Position numbers and translations under genes: made by a program
Notes under the pieces: generated by a model
Told to the model about the DNA's origin: nothing
Database searches by the model: none
The model's input: the letters and a program-made list of their open reading frames with translations, nothing else
From: Distichodus sexfasciatus
Lineage: Eukaryota; Chordata; Actinopteri; Characiformes; Distichodontidae
Length of the DNA stretch: 64,000 bases
Direction: 5' to 3'
NCBI GenBank assembly: GCA_032718565.1
Contig: JAVGVS010000796.1
Location: forward strand, 33,775-97,774
Part shown: piece by piece, positions 60,201 through 64,000 of the stretch
Layout of the letters: each line of letters opens with the position of its first letter
Position numbering within the stretch: position 1 is the stretch's first letter

Positions 60201-61374
60201 GATACTGATACTGATACCGATACTGATACTGATACTGATACCAATACTGATACTGATACCGATACCGATGCCGATGCCGATACCGATACCGATACTGATG
60301 CTGATACTTATACTGATACCAATACTGATACCGATGCTGATGCTGATACTGATACTGATACTGATACTGATACTGATACCGATATTGATACTGATACTGA
60401 TGCTGATGCTGATGCTGATGCTGATGTTGATGCTGATATTGATACTGATGCTGATATTGATACTGATGCTGATGCTGATGCCGGTACCGATACTGATACT
60501 GATACCGATACCGATACCGATACCGATACCAATACCGATATTGATACTGATGTTGATACTGATGCTGGTATTGATGCTGATGCTGATGCGGATGCTGATG
60601 CTGATACTGATGTTGATACTGATGCTGGTATTGATGCTGATGCTGATGTTGATACTGATACTGATATTGATACTTATGCTGATGCTGATGCTGATACCGA
60701 TACTGATAGATACTGATACTGATCAGATACTGATTACTGGGCTTTATTTAGTCTGCACTTTTATATTAACATGTAGAGATATGTAACTTTTTATCTTTTT
60801 ATCTTTTTATTGTTATATTCTGTTGTCCTCTTTTCTGCTGTTACATGCAAATTTCCCACCTGTGGGACTAATAAAGGCTTATCTTATCTTGTCTCTTTCA
60901 TTTTTTCAATCTTTCTATTTTTCACTCTCTTTCTCTCTCCTGCTGCCGCTTTCTTTCTTTTTCCGTCTTTATTTCTCTCTCTGGTTGTATTTTTCTTTTT
61001 TTCTCTCTCTCTCTCTGTCCTTTTGATTCTCTCTCTCCCTCCTGCTGCCTCTCTCTTTTTGTCTTTTGTTTCTCTAGTCTCTCTGATTGTCTTTGTCTCT
61101 TCCTTTCTCTTAGTTTCTCTCTTTCTCTGTTATTTTTTCTCTCTCCTGCTCCTTCTCTCTCTCTCTCTGTTTCTCCGGTAAGTGAAGTGTGTGGTGTGTG
61201 TAACGCTGCTGCTGTGTTGCTGTGCAGGACTTTGTGAGACAGAGTGAGCGTCTGCTGAGCGATGGTGAGCTGAGGGAGACGTTGAGGAGAAACGCTCAGA
61301 GCTACGTCAGCGAGAATCACAGCTGCTCGGCTGAGAAAGGTCTGTACCGGCGTCTGGTGGAGATGTTGCACTGA
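24851..61374 (+). CDS. glt1d1: GLT1D1 glycosyltransferase 1 domain-containing protein, coding span
   Basis: Eleven coding exons match GLT1D1, a GT-B-fold glycosyltransferase with a C-terminal GT4-type nucleotide-sugar domain. Donor and acceptor are not firmly known, though links to protein N-glycosylation have been reported in mammals. Seen in the sequence: MRLLFLACL start strand and P-K-T-G-N loop in exon 1; FAVAFTEEM in exon 4; VCGLRRVKDPLYLL in exon 7; LIIIGPK in exon 8; the catalytic E-x7-E pair in exon 10 (codons at 54417 and 54441); PVLARDIPGNAA in exon 11; TGA at 61372-61374. The exons found sum to about 308 residues; adding about 35 for exon 3 agrees with the roughly 346-residue human protein. 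Problems: exon 1 and exon 2 phases disagree by one base, and exon 3 is missing or fragmentary. Exons 4-12 are fully in phase. Confidence 0.93.
24918..26151. other. glt1d1: GLT1D1 intron 1
   Basis: After about 160 bp of ordinary DNA the intron is almost wholly a minisatellite (25080-26055). The last 90 bp contain a T-rich tract and the TGCAG acceptor. Confidence 0.7.
25080..26055. repeat. ~80-bp minisatellite (GGTGATTATTTATTAG unit)
   Basis: Units combine GGTGATTATTTATTAGGTGG, GAAGGGGTGATTATTTATTA, GAAGGAAGAGGGGATGTGAT and TATTAGAAAGATGAGGG. Clear successive units start near 25612, 25767, 25853 and 25934, with partial units before and after. It fills GLT1D1 intron 1. Confidence 0.85.
26152..26307 (+). 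CDS. glt1d1: GLT1D1 coding exon 2
   Basis: The frame gives EHLESAGHVCVLRD, then AALAIHLYKMSRHLLI, closely following the family. The exon is one base, 51 codons and two bases (AA|GTAAAC donor). The acceptor is TGCAG|GGAG. The first base must complete an Arg codon begun in exon 1, which requires phase 2. Confidence 0.9.
   Translation, partial: GAPGECGSRLCPQRLYRAEVQLRSAATDRGRDGVRRCAGHTPLQNEQTSTN
27825..28140. repeat. CTTT-rich low-complexity tract
   Basis: About 315 bp of TTTCTTTC variants. Long Phe/Leu/Ser-rich (plus) and Lys/Glu-rich (minus) frames across it are artefacts of composition. Confidence 0.9.
28330..28480 (-). mobile_element. SINE (family A) fragment, minus strand
   Basis: It contains GCACCACAACCAAATCATGA, CCATCCATGAAGGAGCAGTG, GGTACCTTGCTCATGAGTAC and CTCAGTGG-GACTTTACCG, the minus-strand order of the family. 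The tRNA head is missing. Confidence 0.75.
28985..30125. repeat. 20/15-bp minisatellite (GAGATGTGACATGGTGAGGT)
   Basis: About 1.1 kb of a 20-bp unit (GAGATGTGACATGGTGAGGT or ...GAGTT) mixed with a 15-bp unit (GAGATGTGATGAGTT). The minus strand is open in several frames because the unit carries no stop codon there, giving His/Ser/Thr-rich pseudo-proteins. Confidence 0.92.
30126..30191 (+). pseudogene. glt1d1: Possible remnant of GLT1D1 exon 3
   Basis: One plus frame reads DLYEGPRLQKETQMLMRRVL then D-S. It resembles the human exon 3 end (an M-x-R-V-L-acidic block directly before FAVAF) and lies 95 bp upstream of exon 4. The sequence 5' of it is the minisatellite rather than a GGTD-coding stretch, and no GT donor follows. 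It could be a truncated exon, an assembly artefact or coincidence. Confidence 0.35.
30240..30276. repeat. (CT)n microsatellite at the exon 4 acceptor
   Basis: An uninterrupted CT run serves as the polypyrimidine tract of exon 4 (CTGTGTTACAG). More CT runs follow in intron 4 at 30410-30660. Confidence 0.85.
30286..30337 (+). CDS. glt1d1: GLT1D1 coding exon 4
   Basis: One base then 17 codons: FAVAFTEEMKQKAQDLL, ending TTG|GTAAGA in phase 0. FAVAFTE is a conserved strand near the end of the N-terminal Rossmann domain. Confidence 0.92.
30757..30926. repeat. (CA)n microsatellite with CCCCACA interruptions
   Basis: About 170 bp of CA repeat with periodic CCCC, in GLT1D1 intron 4. Confidence 0.92.
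31266..31302 (+). CDS. glt1d1: GLT1D1 coding exon 5
   Basis: A 37-bp microexon-like exon: ECENEKIHVQMQ plus the first base of a Gly codon, with acceptor CCTTCAG and donor AAG|GTGAGC. It aligns with the K-V-Y-V-Q-S-Q-G segment of the human protein. Confidence 0.88.
31582..31638 (+). CDS. glt1d1: GLT1D1 coding exon 6
   Basis: A 57-bp exon: V-E-T-R-L-S-P-D-F-S-W-T-H-F-L-H-T-S between two split Gly codons, with acceptor TTGTAG and donor TCAG|GTACCG. It corresponds to the GIATTPNAAFNWNTFLQ part of the family (interdomain segment). Confidence 0.88.
31677..32417. repeat. GATA/GACA compound tetranucleotide array
   Basis: About 740 bp of TCTA runs alternating with TCTG blocks (GATA and GACA on the minus strand), with sporadic ATCGATCGATC junctions. 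It begins 39 bp after the exon 6 donor. Confidence 0.95.
32728..32764. repeat. (CA)n microsatellite
   Basis: A CA run of about 36 bp with one ATA interruption. Confidence 0.9.
33206..33453 (+). mobile_element. tRNA-derived SINE (family A), near full length
   Basis: Head GGGGCAGTTGGTGGTATC, B-box-like GGTTCGAATCC, then GAGGTGCTCATGAGCAAG, GCTCCTTCACGGATGGGTCA, GTGGTGCACTGTGTGCTGTG and the GACAAATAATCACTCAC tail. Confidence 0.8.
33555..33635. repeat. (TCTTC)n pentanucleotide microsatellite
   Basis: About 16 uninterrupted TCTTC units, then degenerate TCTTC-like DNA to 33713. Confidence 0.95.
33714..34444. mobile_element. hAT-like nonautonomous element
   Basis: The ends TAGTGCCCTATGA and TCATAGGGCCCTA are near-perfect inverted repeats. 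Sub-terminal regions are rich in GGAATTC/GAATT words on both sides. No transposase is recognised. An 8-bp target duplication is not clear, because the left flank is the CT-rich repeat. Confidence 0.6.
35258..35760. repeat. GT minisatellite (GGTGTTTGGTGTGTGTGA)
   Basis: About 500 bp built of GGTGTTTGGTGTGTGTGA and GTGTGTGT units. Confidence 0.92.
35890..35943. repeat. (CT)n microsatellite
   Basis: A CT/CCCT run, followed by pyrimidine-rich DNA to 36120. Confidence 0.88.
36134..36795. repeat. GT-rich minisatellite and microsatellite pair
   Basis: 36134-36492 is a GCAGGTGTGTGTGAGTGT-type array; 36634-36795 is (TG)n with CG steps. About 140 bp of ordinary DNA lies between them. Confidence 0.9.
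37120..37300 (+). promoter_or_regulatory. GC-box island inside GLT1D1 intron 6
   Basis: Two identical Sp1-type boxes GGGGGCGGGGC lie at 37144-37154 and 37174-37184, exactly 30 bp apart. An RFX-like GTTGCCGTGGTGAC (37122-37135) lies just upstream, and CpG-rich DNA with an ATG (37296) follows. This could be an internal promoter; no downstream first exon is proven. Confidence 0.35.
38300..39815. repeat. 1.5-kb C-rich minisatellite (CTCCATCCTCACCACCCCAT)
   Basis: Long repeats of CTCCATCCTCACC, ACCCCATCCTCACC, CCAACACCTCCATCCTC and CTCCTCCATCTTCATC. G is almost absent on the plus strand, so long Pro/Ser/His frames appear by composition. Confidence 0.92.
39995..40119. repeat. (CA)n with CGCA steps
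   Basis: A CA/CG alternating purine-pyrimidine tract of about 125 bp. Another (CA)n lies at 40297-40321. Confidence 0.9.
41885..42728. repeat. 22-bp minisatellite (GTACATTAGCAACTAACATA)
   Basis: Units of about 22 bp (GTACATTAGCAACTAACATA + GT), often alternating with AGCAGTTAACATTAGCAACT. The array is interrupted at 41981-42133 by a SINE. Confidence 0.92.
41981..42133 (+). mobile_element. SINE (family A), internally deleted, inside a minisatellite
   Basis: Head AGCAGTTGGTGGCGTAATAG, B-box-like GGTTCGAATCC, then directly GCTGCTCCTTCACGGTCACA and the CACAATGACAAATAATCACT tail. The middle (the GGTACC core) is missing. Confidence 0.75.
43385..43885 (-). mobile_element. Multimerised SINE (family A), three tandem bodies, minus strand
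   Basis: Read on the minus strand, one head (43885 down to about 43830) is followed by three successive core units (about 43709-43830, 43575-43708 and 43442-43574). Each has GGTACTCATGAGCAAGGTA-like text and a TTAGGTT-like lead-in, and one CACTATGACGAATCAAC-type tail follows. Two units are nearly identical. Confidence 0.75.
44590..45385. repeat. Degenerate TTAGGATTAGATTATGGTCA minisatellite, part 1
   Basis: About 800 bp of GGATTAGATTATGGTCAGG and GGTTTAGGATTAG variants, about 25-50 bp per unit. Confidence 0.8.
45745..46110. mobile_element. hAT MITE with perfect 11-bp TIRs and 8-bp target duplication
   Basis: The termini TAGGGCTGGGT and ACCCAGCCCTA are exact inverted repeats. The flanks CTGCGCAC (45737-45744) and CTGCGCAC (46111-46118) are identical 8-bp duplications. 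The interior is rich in ATCGATTC words, with no coding capacity. This is the best-defined mobile element in the window. Confidence 0.92.
46554..46652 (+). CDS. glt1d1: GLT1D1 coding exon 7
   Basis: A 99-bp exon: split Gly, VCVERVDELKVFLLVCGLRR, VKDPLYLLKAFS, split Glu. It is the start of the C-terminal GT4-like domain (F-L-L-V-C-G-L-R). The acceptor is (TG)10-TAG and the donor is CAG|GTGAAC. Confidence 0.95.
46700..47178. repeat. Degenerate TTAGGATTAGATGATGGT minisatellite, part 2
   Basis: The same family of words as the array at 44590-45385 (GGTCAGGTTTAGGATTAGGA), about 70-90 bp higher-order spacing, on the other side of exon 7. Confidence 0.8.
47334..47531. repeat. (TG)n with TATTTGTC and TGCG interruptions
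   Basis: A 200-bp TG array ending 30 bp before the exon 8 acceptor. Confidence 0.9.
47562..47611 (+). CDS. glt1d1: GLT1D1 coding exon 8
   Basis: A 50-bp exon: two bases completing Glu, then WHSQNPLVVLIIIGPK, ending AAG|GTGAGC in phase 0. It matches the H-L-V-I-V-G-P-E strand of the family. Confidence 0.92.
50128..50578 (+). mobile_element. SINE (family A) split by a LINE reverse-transcriptase fragment
   Basis: The 5' SINE part (B-box-like GGTTGCAGGTTCAAG to GATGGGTCAAATG, ending about 50269) and the 3' SINE tail (TGCTGTGCTGTGTTCACAAT, from about 50541) are separated by 270 bp of LINE-coding DNA in the same orientation. Confidence 0.7.
50270..50540 (+). pseudogene. Non-LTR retrotransposon reverse-transcriptase fragment
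   Basis: The frame reads LSELGLCHPLYNWILDFLSE, then SSGAPQGSALSPLLFTLLTH, then HIIKFADNTTVLW. This is the RT palm region of a CR1/L2/Rex1-type LINE, with G-x-P-Q-G-S/C and the F-A-D-x box. The second catalytic Asp is replaced by Asn (FADN), so it is inactive; about 90 residues are present of the roughly 1000 expected. Confidence 0.85.
50684..50790 (+). mobile_element. Degenerate SINE (family A) head
   Basis: CAGTCAGTAGCATAATGGTA (A-box-like), GGTTGCTGGTTCAAGTCTCA (B-box-like), then AGTATCGTCCCGAAGCCCTG. The tail is missing. Confidence 0.6.
51455..51800 (-). pseudogene. RTE/CR1-type LINE C-terminal fragment with (GAA)n tail
   Basis: The minus frame reads RIRNEFIRGTAHVRCFGDKV, REARLRWFGHVQRTDNEHIG, RRMLRLEPPGRRLRGRAKRR and ends RWRQMIRCGDP. 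This C-terminal tail is very common in teleost non-LTR elements. On the minus strand the element ends in GAAGAAGAA repeats (51455-51487), its 3' terminus. It is 5'-truncated and inactive. Confidence 0.85.
51916..52125. mobile_element. MITE with 63-bp terminal inverted repeats
   Basis: The left arm 51916-51978 and right arm 52063-52125 are inverted copies with 60 of 63 matches. The element starts TGTGACCCGATCTGCCGTAA. It is flanked by TA on both sides (51914-51915 and 52126-52127), as for Tc1/mariner-type insertion. The 84-bp centre is AT-rich and non-coding. Confidence 0.88.
52318..52506 (-). mobile_element. tRNA-derived SINE (family A), minus strand
   Basis: The minus strand begins GGAGCAGTTGGTAGTGTAAC (A-box-like) and has a B-box-like segment, the GGTACC core and the CACTGCTCCTTCATGAAGGG segment. 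The far tail is short. Confidence 0.78.
52598..52632. repeat. (GAT)n microsatellite
   Basis: About eleven GAT units with one ATA interruption; a smaller GAT run lies at 59932-59957. Confidence 0.88.
52789..52832 (+). CDS. glt1d1: GLT1D1 coding exon 9
   Basis: A 44-bp exon: I-D-P-A-F-S-A-E-V-E-E-C-V-E plus two bases of an Arg codon, with acceptor CTTTTCAG and donor AG|GTAACG. It matches the V-D-P-V-F-T-R-E-V-K segment after I-V-G-P. Confidence 0.93.
52833..54322. other. glt1d1: GLT1D1 intron 9
   Basis: Unassigned DNA with a short CA run (52908-52924), a dispersed-repeat-like stretch near 53560-53860 that resembles 7905-8010, and the TG array before exon 10. Confidence 0.55.
54206..54320. repeat. 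(TG)n microsatellite at the exon 10 acceptor
   Basis: About 115 bp of TG with CG steps, running directly into the TAG acceptor at 54320-54322. Confidence 0.92.
54323..54443 (+). CDS. glt1d1: GLT1D1 coding exon 10 (catalytic E-x7-E)
   Basis: A 121-bp exon: one base, then YAGVFLAAERSQEELHTAMQ and KAFAIVNSSVSEGMSAAVLE, ending GAG|GTCAGA in phase 0. S-E-G-M-S-A-A-V-L-E holds the E-x7-E pair of retaining GT-B enzymes. The N-x-S-x-S-E-G-M block is the most conserved part of the family. Confidence 0.96.
54473..54767 (-). mobile_element. Two joined SINE (family A) units, minus strand
   Basis: The minus strand has a head GGGGCAGTTGGTAGTGTAAT (from 54767), a core, a tail segment, then a second head and core without tail (54473-54580). 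It starts only 30 bp downstream of the exon 10 donor. Confidence 0.72.
55635..55945. repeat. Dispersed repeat, copy 1 (second copy at 59310-59660)
   Basis: It shares long blocks with 59310-59660 in the same orientation: GTGAGAAATATTTATTTC, CACTCTTGTAGTGCAGTTTT, AGGAAAATCTGGCTGCTGTA and ACGTTAAAAAGCAGCATTG. Copy 2 has an extra segment of about 35 bp. The element type is unknown. Confidence 0.75.
56450..56548 (+). CDS. glt1d1: GLT1D1 coding exon 11
   Basis: A 99-bp, 33-codon exon in phase 0: AMDLGTPVLARDIPGNAAIV, KHQHTGLLYSSSE. It includes the sugar-nucleotide-binding A-M-x-L-x-x-P-V and R-x-I-P-G-N motifs. The acceptor is (GT)n-GGCAG and the donor is GAG|GTGAGC. Confidence 0.96.
57583..57903 (+). 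mobile_element. SINE (family A) cluster, repeated head-core units
   Basis: A core fragment, then two head-plus-core units, each with GGTCG-CGGTTCAAGTCCCG (B-box-like) and GGTAC-x-CCAAGCAC. The lead-ins GAAGCTCACRTCTGGG are shared. No 3' tail is seen. Confidence 0.72.
58536..59152. mobile_element. 617-bp relative of the long-TIR MITE
   Basis: Its left end agrees with the MITE at 51916 for about 105 bp. Its right end (complement TGTGACCTGATCTGGCAAAA) is a 25-bp inverted match to its own left end. The interior is longer and different, with no coding frame. No TA duplication is seen on the right. Confidence 0.75.
59310..59660. repeat. Dispersed repeat, copy 2
   Basis: Matches 55635-55945 (see that entry) with an extra stretch around 59510-59550 containing CTTCCGGTTACATATTCCGT. 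Confidence 0.75.
60164..60728. repeat. Hexanucleotide array (GATACT with GATGCT, GATACC variants)
   Basis: About 560 bp of 6-bp units. Variant units are clustered (runs of GATACC, runs of GATGCT), showing higher-order structure. It is open in all six-base-compatible frames (Ile-Leu/Met-Leu repeats) but not a gene. Confidence 0.95.
61228..61374 (+). CDS. glt1d1: GLT1D1 terminal coding exon 12 with stop
   Basis: 48 codons plus TGA: DFVRQSERLLSDGELRETLR, RNAQSYVSENHSCSAEKGLY, RRLVEMLH. It aligns with the C-terminal helices of the family and is a few residues shorter than the human end. The acceptor is TTGCTGTGCAG. Confidence 0.94.
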   Translation, partial: DFVRQSERLLSDGELRETLRRNAQSYVSENHSCSAEKGLYRRLVEMLH

Positions 61375-62600
61375 CTCTCAGTTTTCACTCATTTCACCAG
61401 CACGTCTGTTACTCGGAGATTATACACACCTGCAAAATACAGCCCAAAAGGGAAGAGGAGCGGACACGTGTGTGTGTGTGTGCGTGCATGCATGTGTGTG
61501 ATTTGAGGTTTTTAATTGTGTCATTTGTTCATATGTTTCTCATATTTACACCCAAATTTGAAATACTGTTATTATATGTATTAAATACTGTTATTGATAA
61601 GTTTTTATTTTTTGGTTTCTCATTTTGCACTCAAATGACAAATGTAAGCACACGCTCATCCCATTTTGGTTTTCATTGCACACACGTGGGTTTGTGTTTA
61701 TTTAATTCATTACTTTTATTCATTTTCATTCATTTTCTTTAATGTAATTAATTCCATTTGTAACCGTTTTTATTTGAGTACAGAATGGGAACTTGGCCTC
61801 ACTTTCCACGTTTCTCAGTTTGGTTCTGGAAGTTAACATTAGTAAATGATGTTTTTGGGTTTTGGTTTTTGATTTTAATGTAAAAAGTGAACGATACACA
61901 GATATACACGTAACTTTTATACTTCAGATTTGACTCAAGCCTCTTATTTTACAAGCTTTAAGATGCAATTTTCTTTGTAGAAGGAGATTTGAATTTCATT
62001 TTTAATACGTTGCACAATCACGTCCTGCTGGTTCTTGCTCTGTGTAAAAACGTGCATTTTTCCAGCAGCCGTTTTCTCAGGGGACAGATGAGTTTTGTTT
62101 TACATGTTTTCTTCTTCATGTTCAATATCCCTTAAATGAAGGAAAGTTATGAACCTCAGTCTTCCAGATCCAAATATCCACAATCCGTCAACATTTTATA
62201 TGTGTGGAAATGGACATGACACGGACGCTGTCTTTTAGCAGAACTTTGTAATGAACTGATATTCTTGGAACAAGCTTATTCTGGAAAAATCTGATATTTC
62301 ATTATTATTACAGTTAAATTAAGATCTATTACAGGTACTGTTTACATTAATAAAGGATCATTTTTGTCAGCTTTTATGAGGAATCTTTAAACCTAGGCAT
62401 TGTAATGTTATTACTGGTGCAGTAGGGTGAGTACTGGGTGCTTTATGTTTTAAATCTATGCTGTTGATATCTCGATGTGTGTGTTTTAGGATTTTTTAAT
62501 TTATTCTGTTTAATCTTGAAACTGTAAATACATACTGCAAAAACGCCTGCATTACCTTCAGAATGTGTTAAAGTATAATAAATGAATGTAGAAATATAAA
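61375..62600 (+). other. glt1d1: GLT1D1 3'UTR (probable extent)
   Basis: AT-rich DNA without frames of interest follows the stop. Candidate poly(A) signals are AATAAA at 62349-62354 and 62577-62582. A TG run lies at 61469-61500. Confidence 0.5.
62577..62582 (+). promoter_or_regulatory. glt1d1: Candidate polyadenylation signal AATAAA
   Basis: The canonical hexamer in AT-rich DNA, 1.2 kb after the GLT1D1 stop; an alternative is at 62349-62354. Which one is used cannot be told from sequence. Confidence 0.4.
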
Positions 62601-64000
62601 GACTGGTTTTAAAAACCATTCAAATTTGTGCAGGTTTTAGTTTCAAAAGTTTCATTTGCAGCTGTTTTGATATTTTATACTGTACATATGAGATGAACGC
62701 TGCAACTGTAAACACACGGATAACTTTTGCAGTTATTTGATGTTTGTATCTGCTGAGAAAACCTTCATCGCACTGTTAAGAGCTGATAGACGTTTAAACC
62801 GGGGTTAGAGTTAATATTTTGTAGATATCAGTCCAGGGCTGCGGTTTCTACTGGGCATTTGGGTCTTGATTGTGATAAAATTTACAAGACTGTAAAGAGT
62901 TTTATGATCAGCCAATTTACAAAAAGCAATTCACAGGCTACATGTTTATCAGCAAGAAAAATACATTTAAAATGGAGCACTTTTAACCTAAATCTAATAA
63001 AGAACTTTTAAATTAGCATTAGACACAGAACACACCTACCAACTTTAGTCACATATTCCACTAAATAAAGTTACAACTTAAGTTACAAATTGCACAAAAG
63101 TAAGTTACAATGTAATTTGCCAAGTCCACTATTAAAATTCCTCCAAATTACATTACAACTTTACTTACACATTCCACCAACTTGAATTACAACAGTGAGT
63201 TGCCAAGTCCACTATTAAAATTCCACCAACTTGAGGTAGAACTTCCACCATCATGAATTACTCCAGTCCCAGTCCCCCATTAAATTCCACCACCTTAAGT
63301 TACAACTTAAGCTACAAACTCCAAGCTACTTAAGGTGGTGGAATTTGTTGAGGAAAGTGAATAAAATGTAATTAAATTTAAACATTTAAACTTTCATTAC
63401 CTGCCCTAGTTTTGTGGTCAGCTGAGGAGTCGTGCTGCGATTTCCAAACCTTCTCACAAACTAATGTGTCTGTCCTCACCTCGCTGGGTGATTTATTGTG
63501 TTTGTGTTTGTGCCAAATCTAGTGTTTTATATTCACACCACAACAACCTCGCAGCACTTCATCCTGACTGTCTCCTGATACATAACGCTCCACACGGGGA
63601 AAATATCTACACAAAACGCAGCACAATTCAGAAAGAAGTCTTTTTATACATATGAGCAGCTGGACATTAACCAGTATTTTATTATTTTTACCTACATTTG
63701 TACTTATGAAATTTAAGACTTTTAAATGGTATAATATTATAAAACTGTGAAACTGAATAAATTAATGGTTTGCACAAACAAGCATGCTGTCTATAGGAAC
63801 AAACAAAAACCTTGTTGACTTTCAGAATCTTCATAAAAAGTGAGGTTTAAAGACAAAATTCTTCTTAATAATGATTAACTTACGCAAAATATAAACTGTG
63901 TTCAAATGCCTTCAAACGTGTTGCCTCGTCTGGATTTATACTTTTACAGTTTTGATAAAGGCGTGATGGGGAAGATGATGATTTTACATTTCATTTCATC
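62600..64000. other. Downstream intergenic DNA
   Basis: No gene is recognised. At 63040-63346 there is a local repeat of AAATTCCACCAACTTG and TTACAACTTAAG words ending in a perfect hairpin; the rest is AT-rich and unassigned. Confidence 0.5.
63282..63346. repeat. Perfect 19-bp inverted repeat with 27-nt loop
   Basis: The arm AAATTCCACCACCTTAAGT at 63282-63300 is exactly complementary in reverse to 63328-63346. Confidence 0.93.

Larger units (their letters stand above)
56549..61227. other. glt1d1: GLT1D1 intron 11
   Basis: Contains a GT run (56567-56588), unassigned AT-rich DNA (56600-57570), a SINE cluster (57583-57903), a CA run (58016-58048), a long-TIR relative (58536-59152), repeat copy 2 (59310-59660), the GATACT array (60164-60728) and pyrimidine-rich DNA (60900-61175). 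Confidence 0.65.

Noticed and set aside
60127..60786. 219-codon Ile/Leu/Met-rich frame
   Set aside because: A product of the 6-bp GATACT array; no conserved protein looks like this.

Overview
The window is vertebrate, almost certainly teleost fish, nuclear DNA. It has small exons with GT/AG splice sites, long introns, very dense micro- and minisatellites, tRNA-derived SINEs with teleost-type tails, and non-LTR and DNA-transposon remnants. Nothing in it looks bacterial or viral. No species can be named from the sequence alone.

Two protein-coding genes lie head to head. SLC15A4 (lysosomal proton-coupled histidine/peptide transporter, PHT1) is on the minus strand. Six coding exons, from the start codon at 19553 down to 1234, encode residues 1-474 with every junction in phase. 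The last roughly 100 residues lie beyond base 1. A CpG-rich promoter with two CCAAT boxes sits at about 21320-21560, and it implies a 5'UTR intron. GLT1D1 (glycosyltransferase 1 domain containing 1, GT-B fold, GT4-like) is on the plus strand from 24851 to 61374. Eleven of about twelve expected coding exons were found, the last with a TGA stop at 61372-61374. The same divergent SLC15A4-GLT1D1 arrangement is known in human, so this is conserved synteny. The two products have no known shared pathway.

The 5' part of GLT1D1 does not splice cleanly as written. The exon 1 donor gives the wrong phase for exon 2. Exon 3, expected to encode about 35 residues around a GGTD-type loop, is missing or reduced to a fragment beside a 1.1 kb minisatellite. 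Exons 4-12 are all in phase, so assembly error or recent local damage is more likely than an old pseudogene.

Layout: 1-21560 SLC15A4 with CA/GT and CT arrays, SINEs, an inverted pair of hAT-like elements in intron 2 and a four-copy tandem repeat near the promoter; 21560-24850 AT-rich intergenic DNA; 24851-61374 GLT1D1, whose 14.9 kb intron 6 holds most of the large arrays (GATA/GACA, TCTTC, GT, C-rich 1.5 kb, 22-bp minisatellite) plus hAT-like MITEs; 61375-64000 3'UTR and downstream DNA with a perfect 19-bp hairpin.

I found no new multi-gene system. The most interesting signals are structural: (TG)n tracts used as the 3' splice-site tract at four exons, the inverted MITE pair, a MITE family with 63-bp inverted repeats and a longer relative, multimerised SINEs, and the damaged GLT1D1 5' region.
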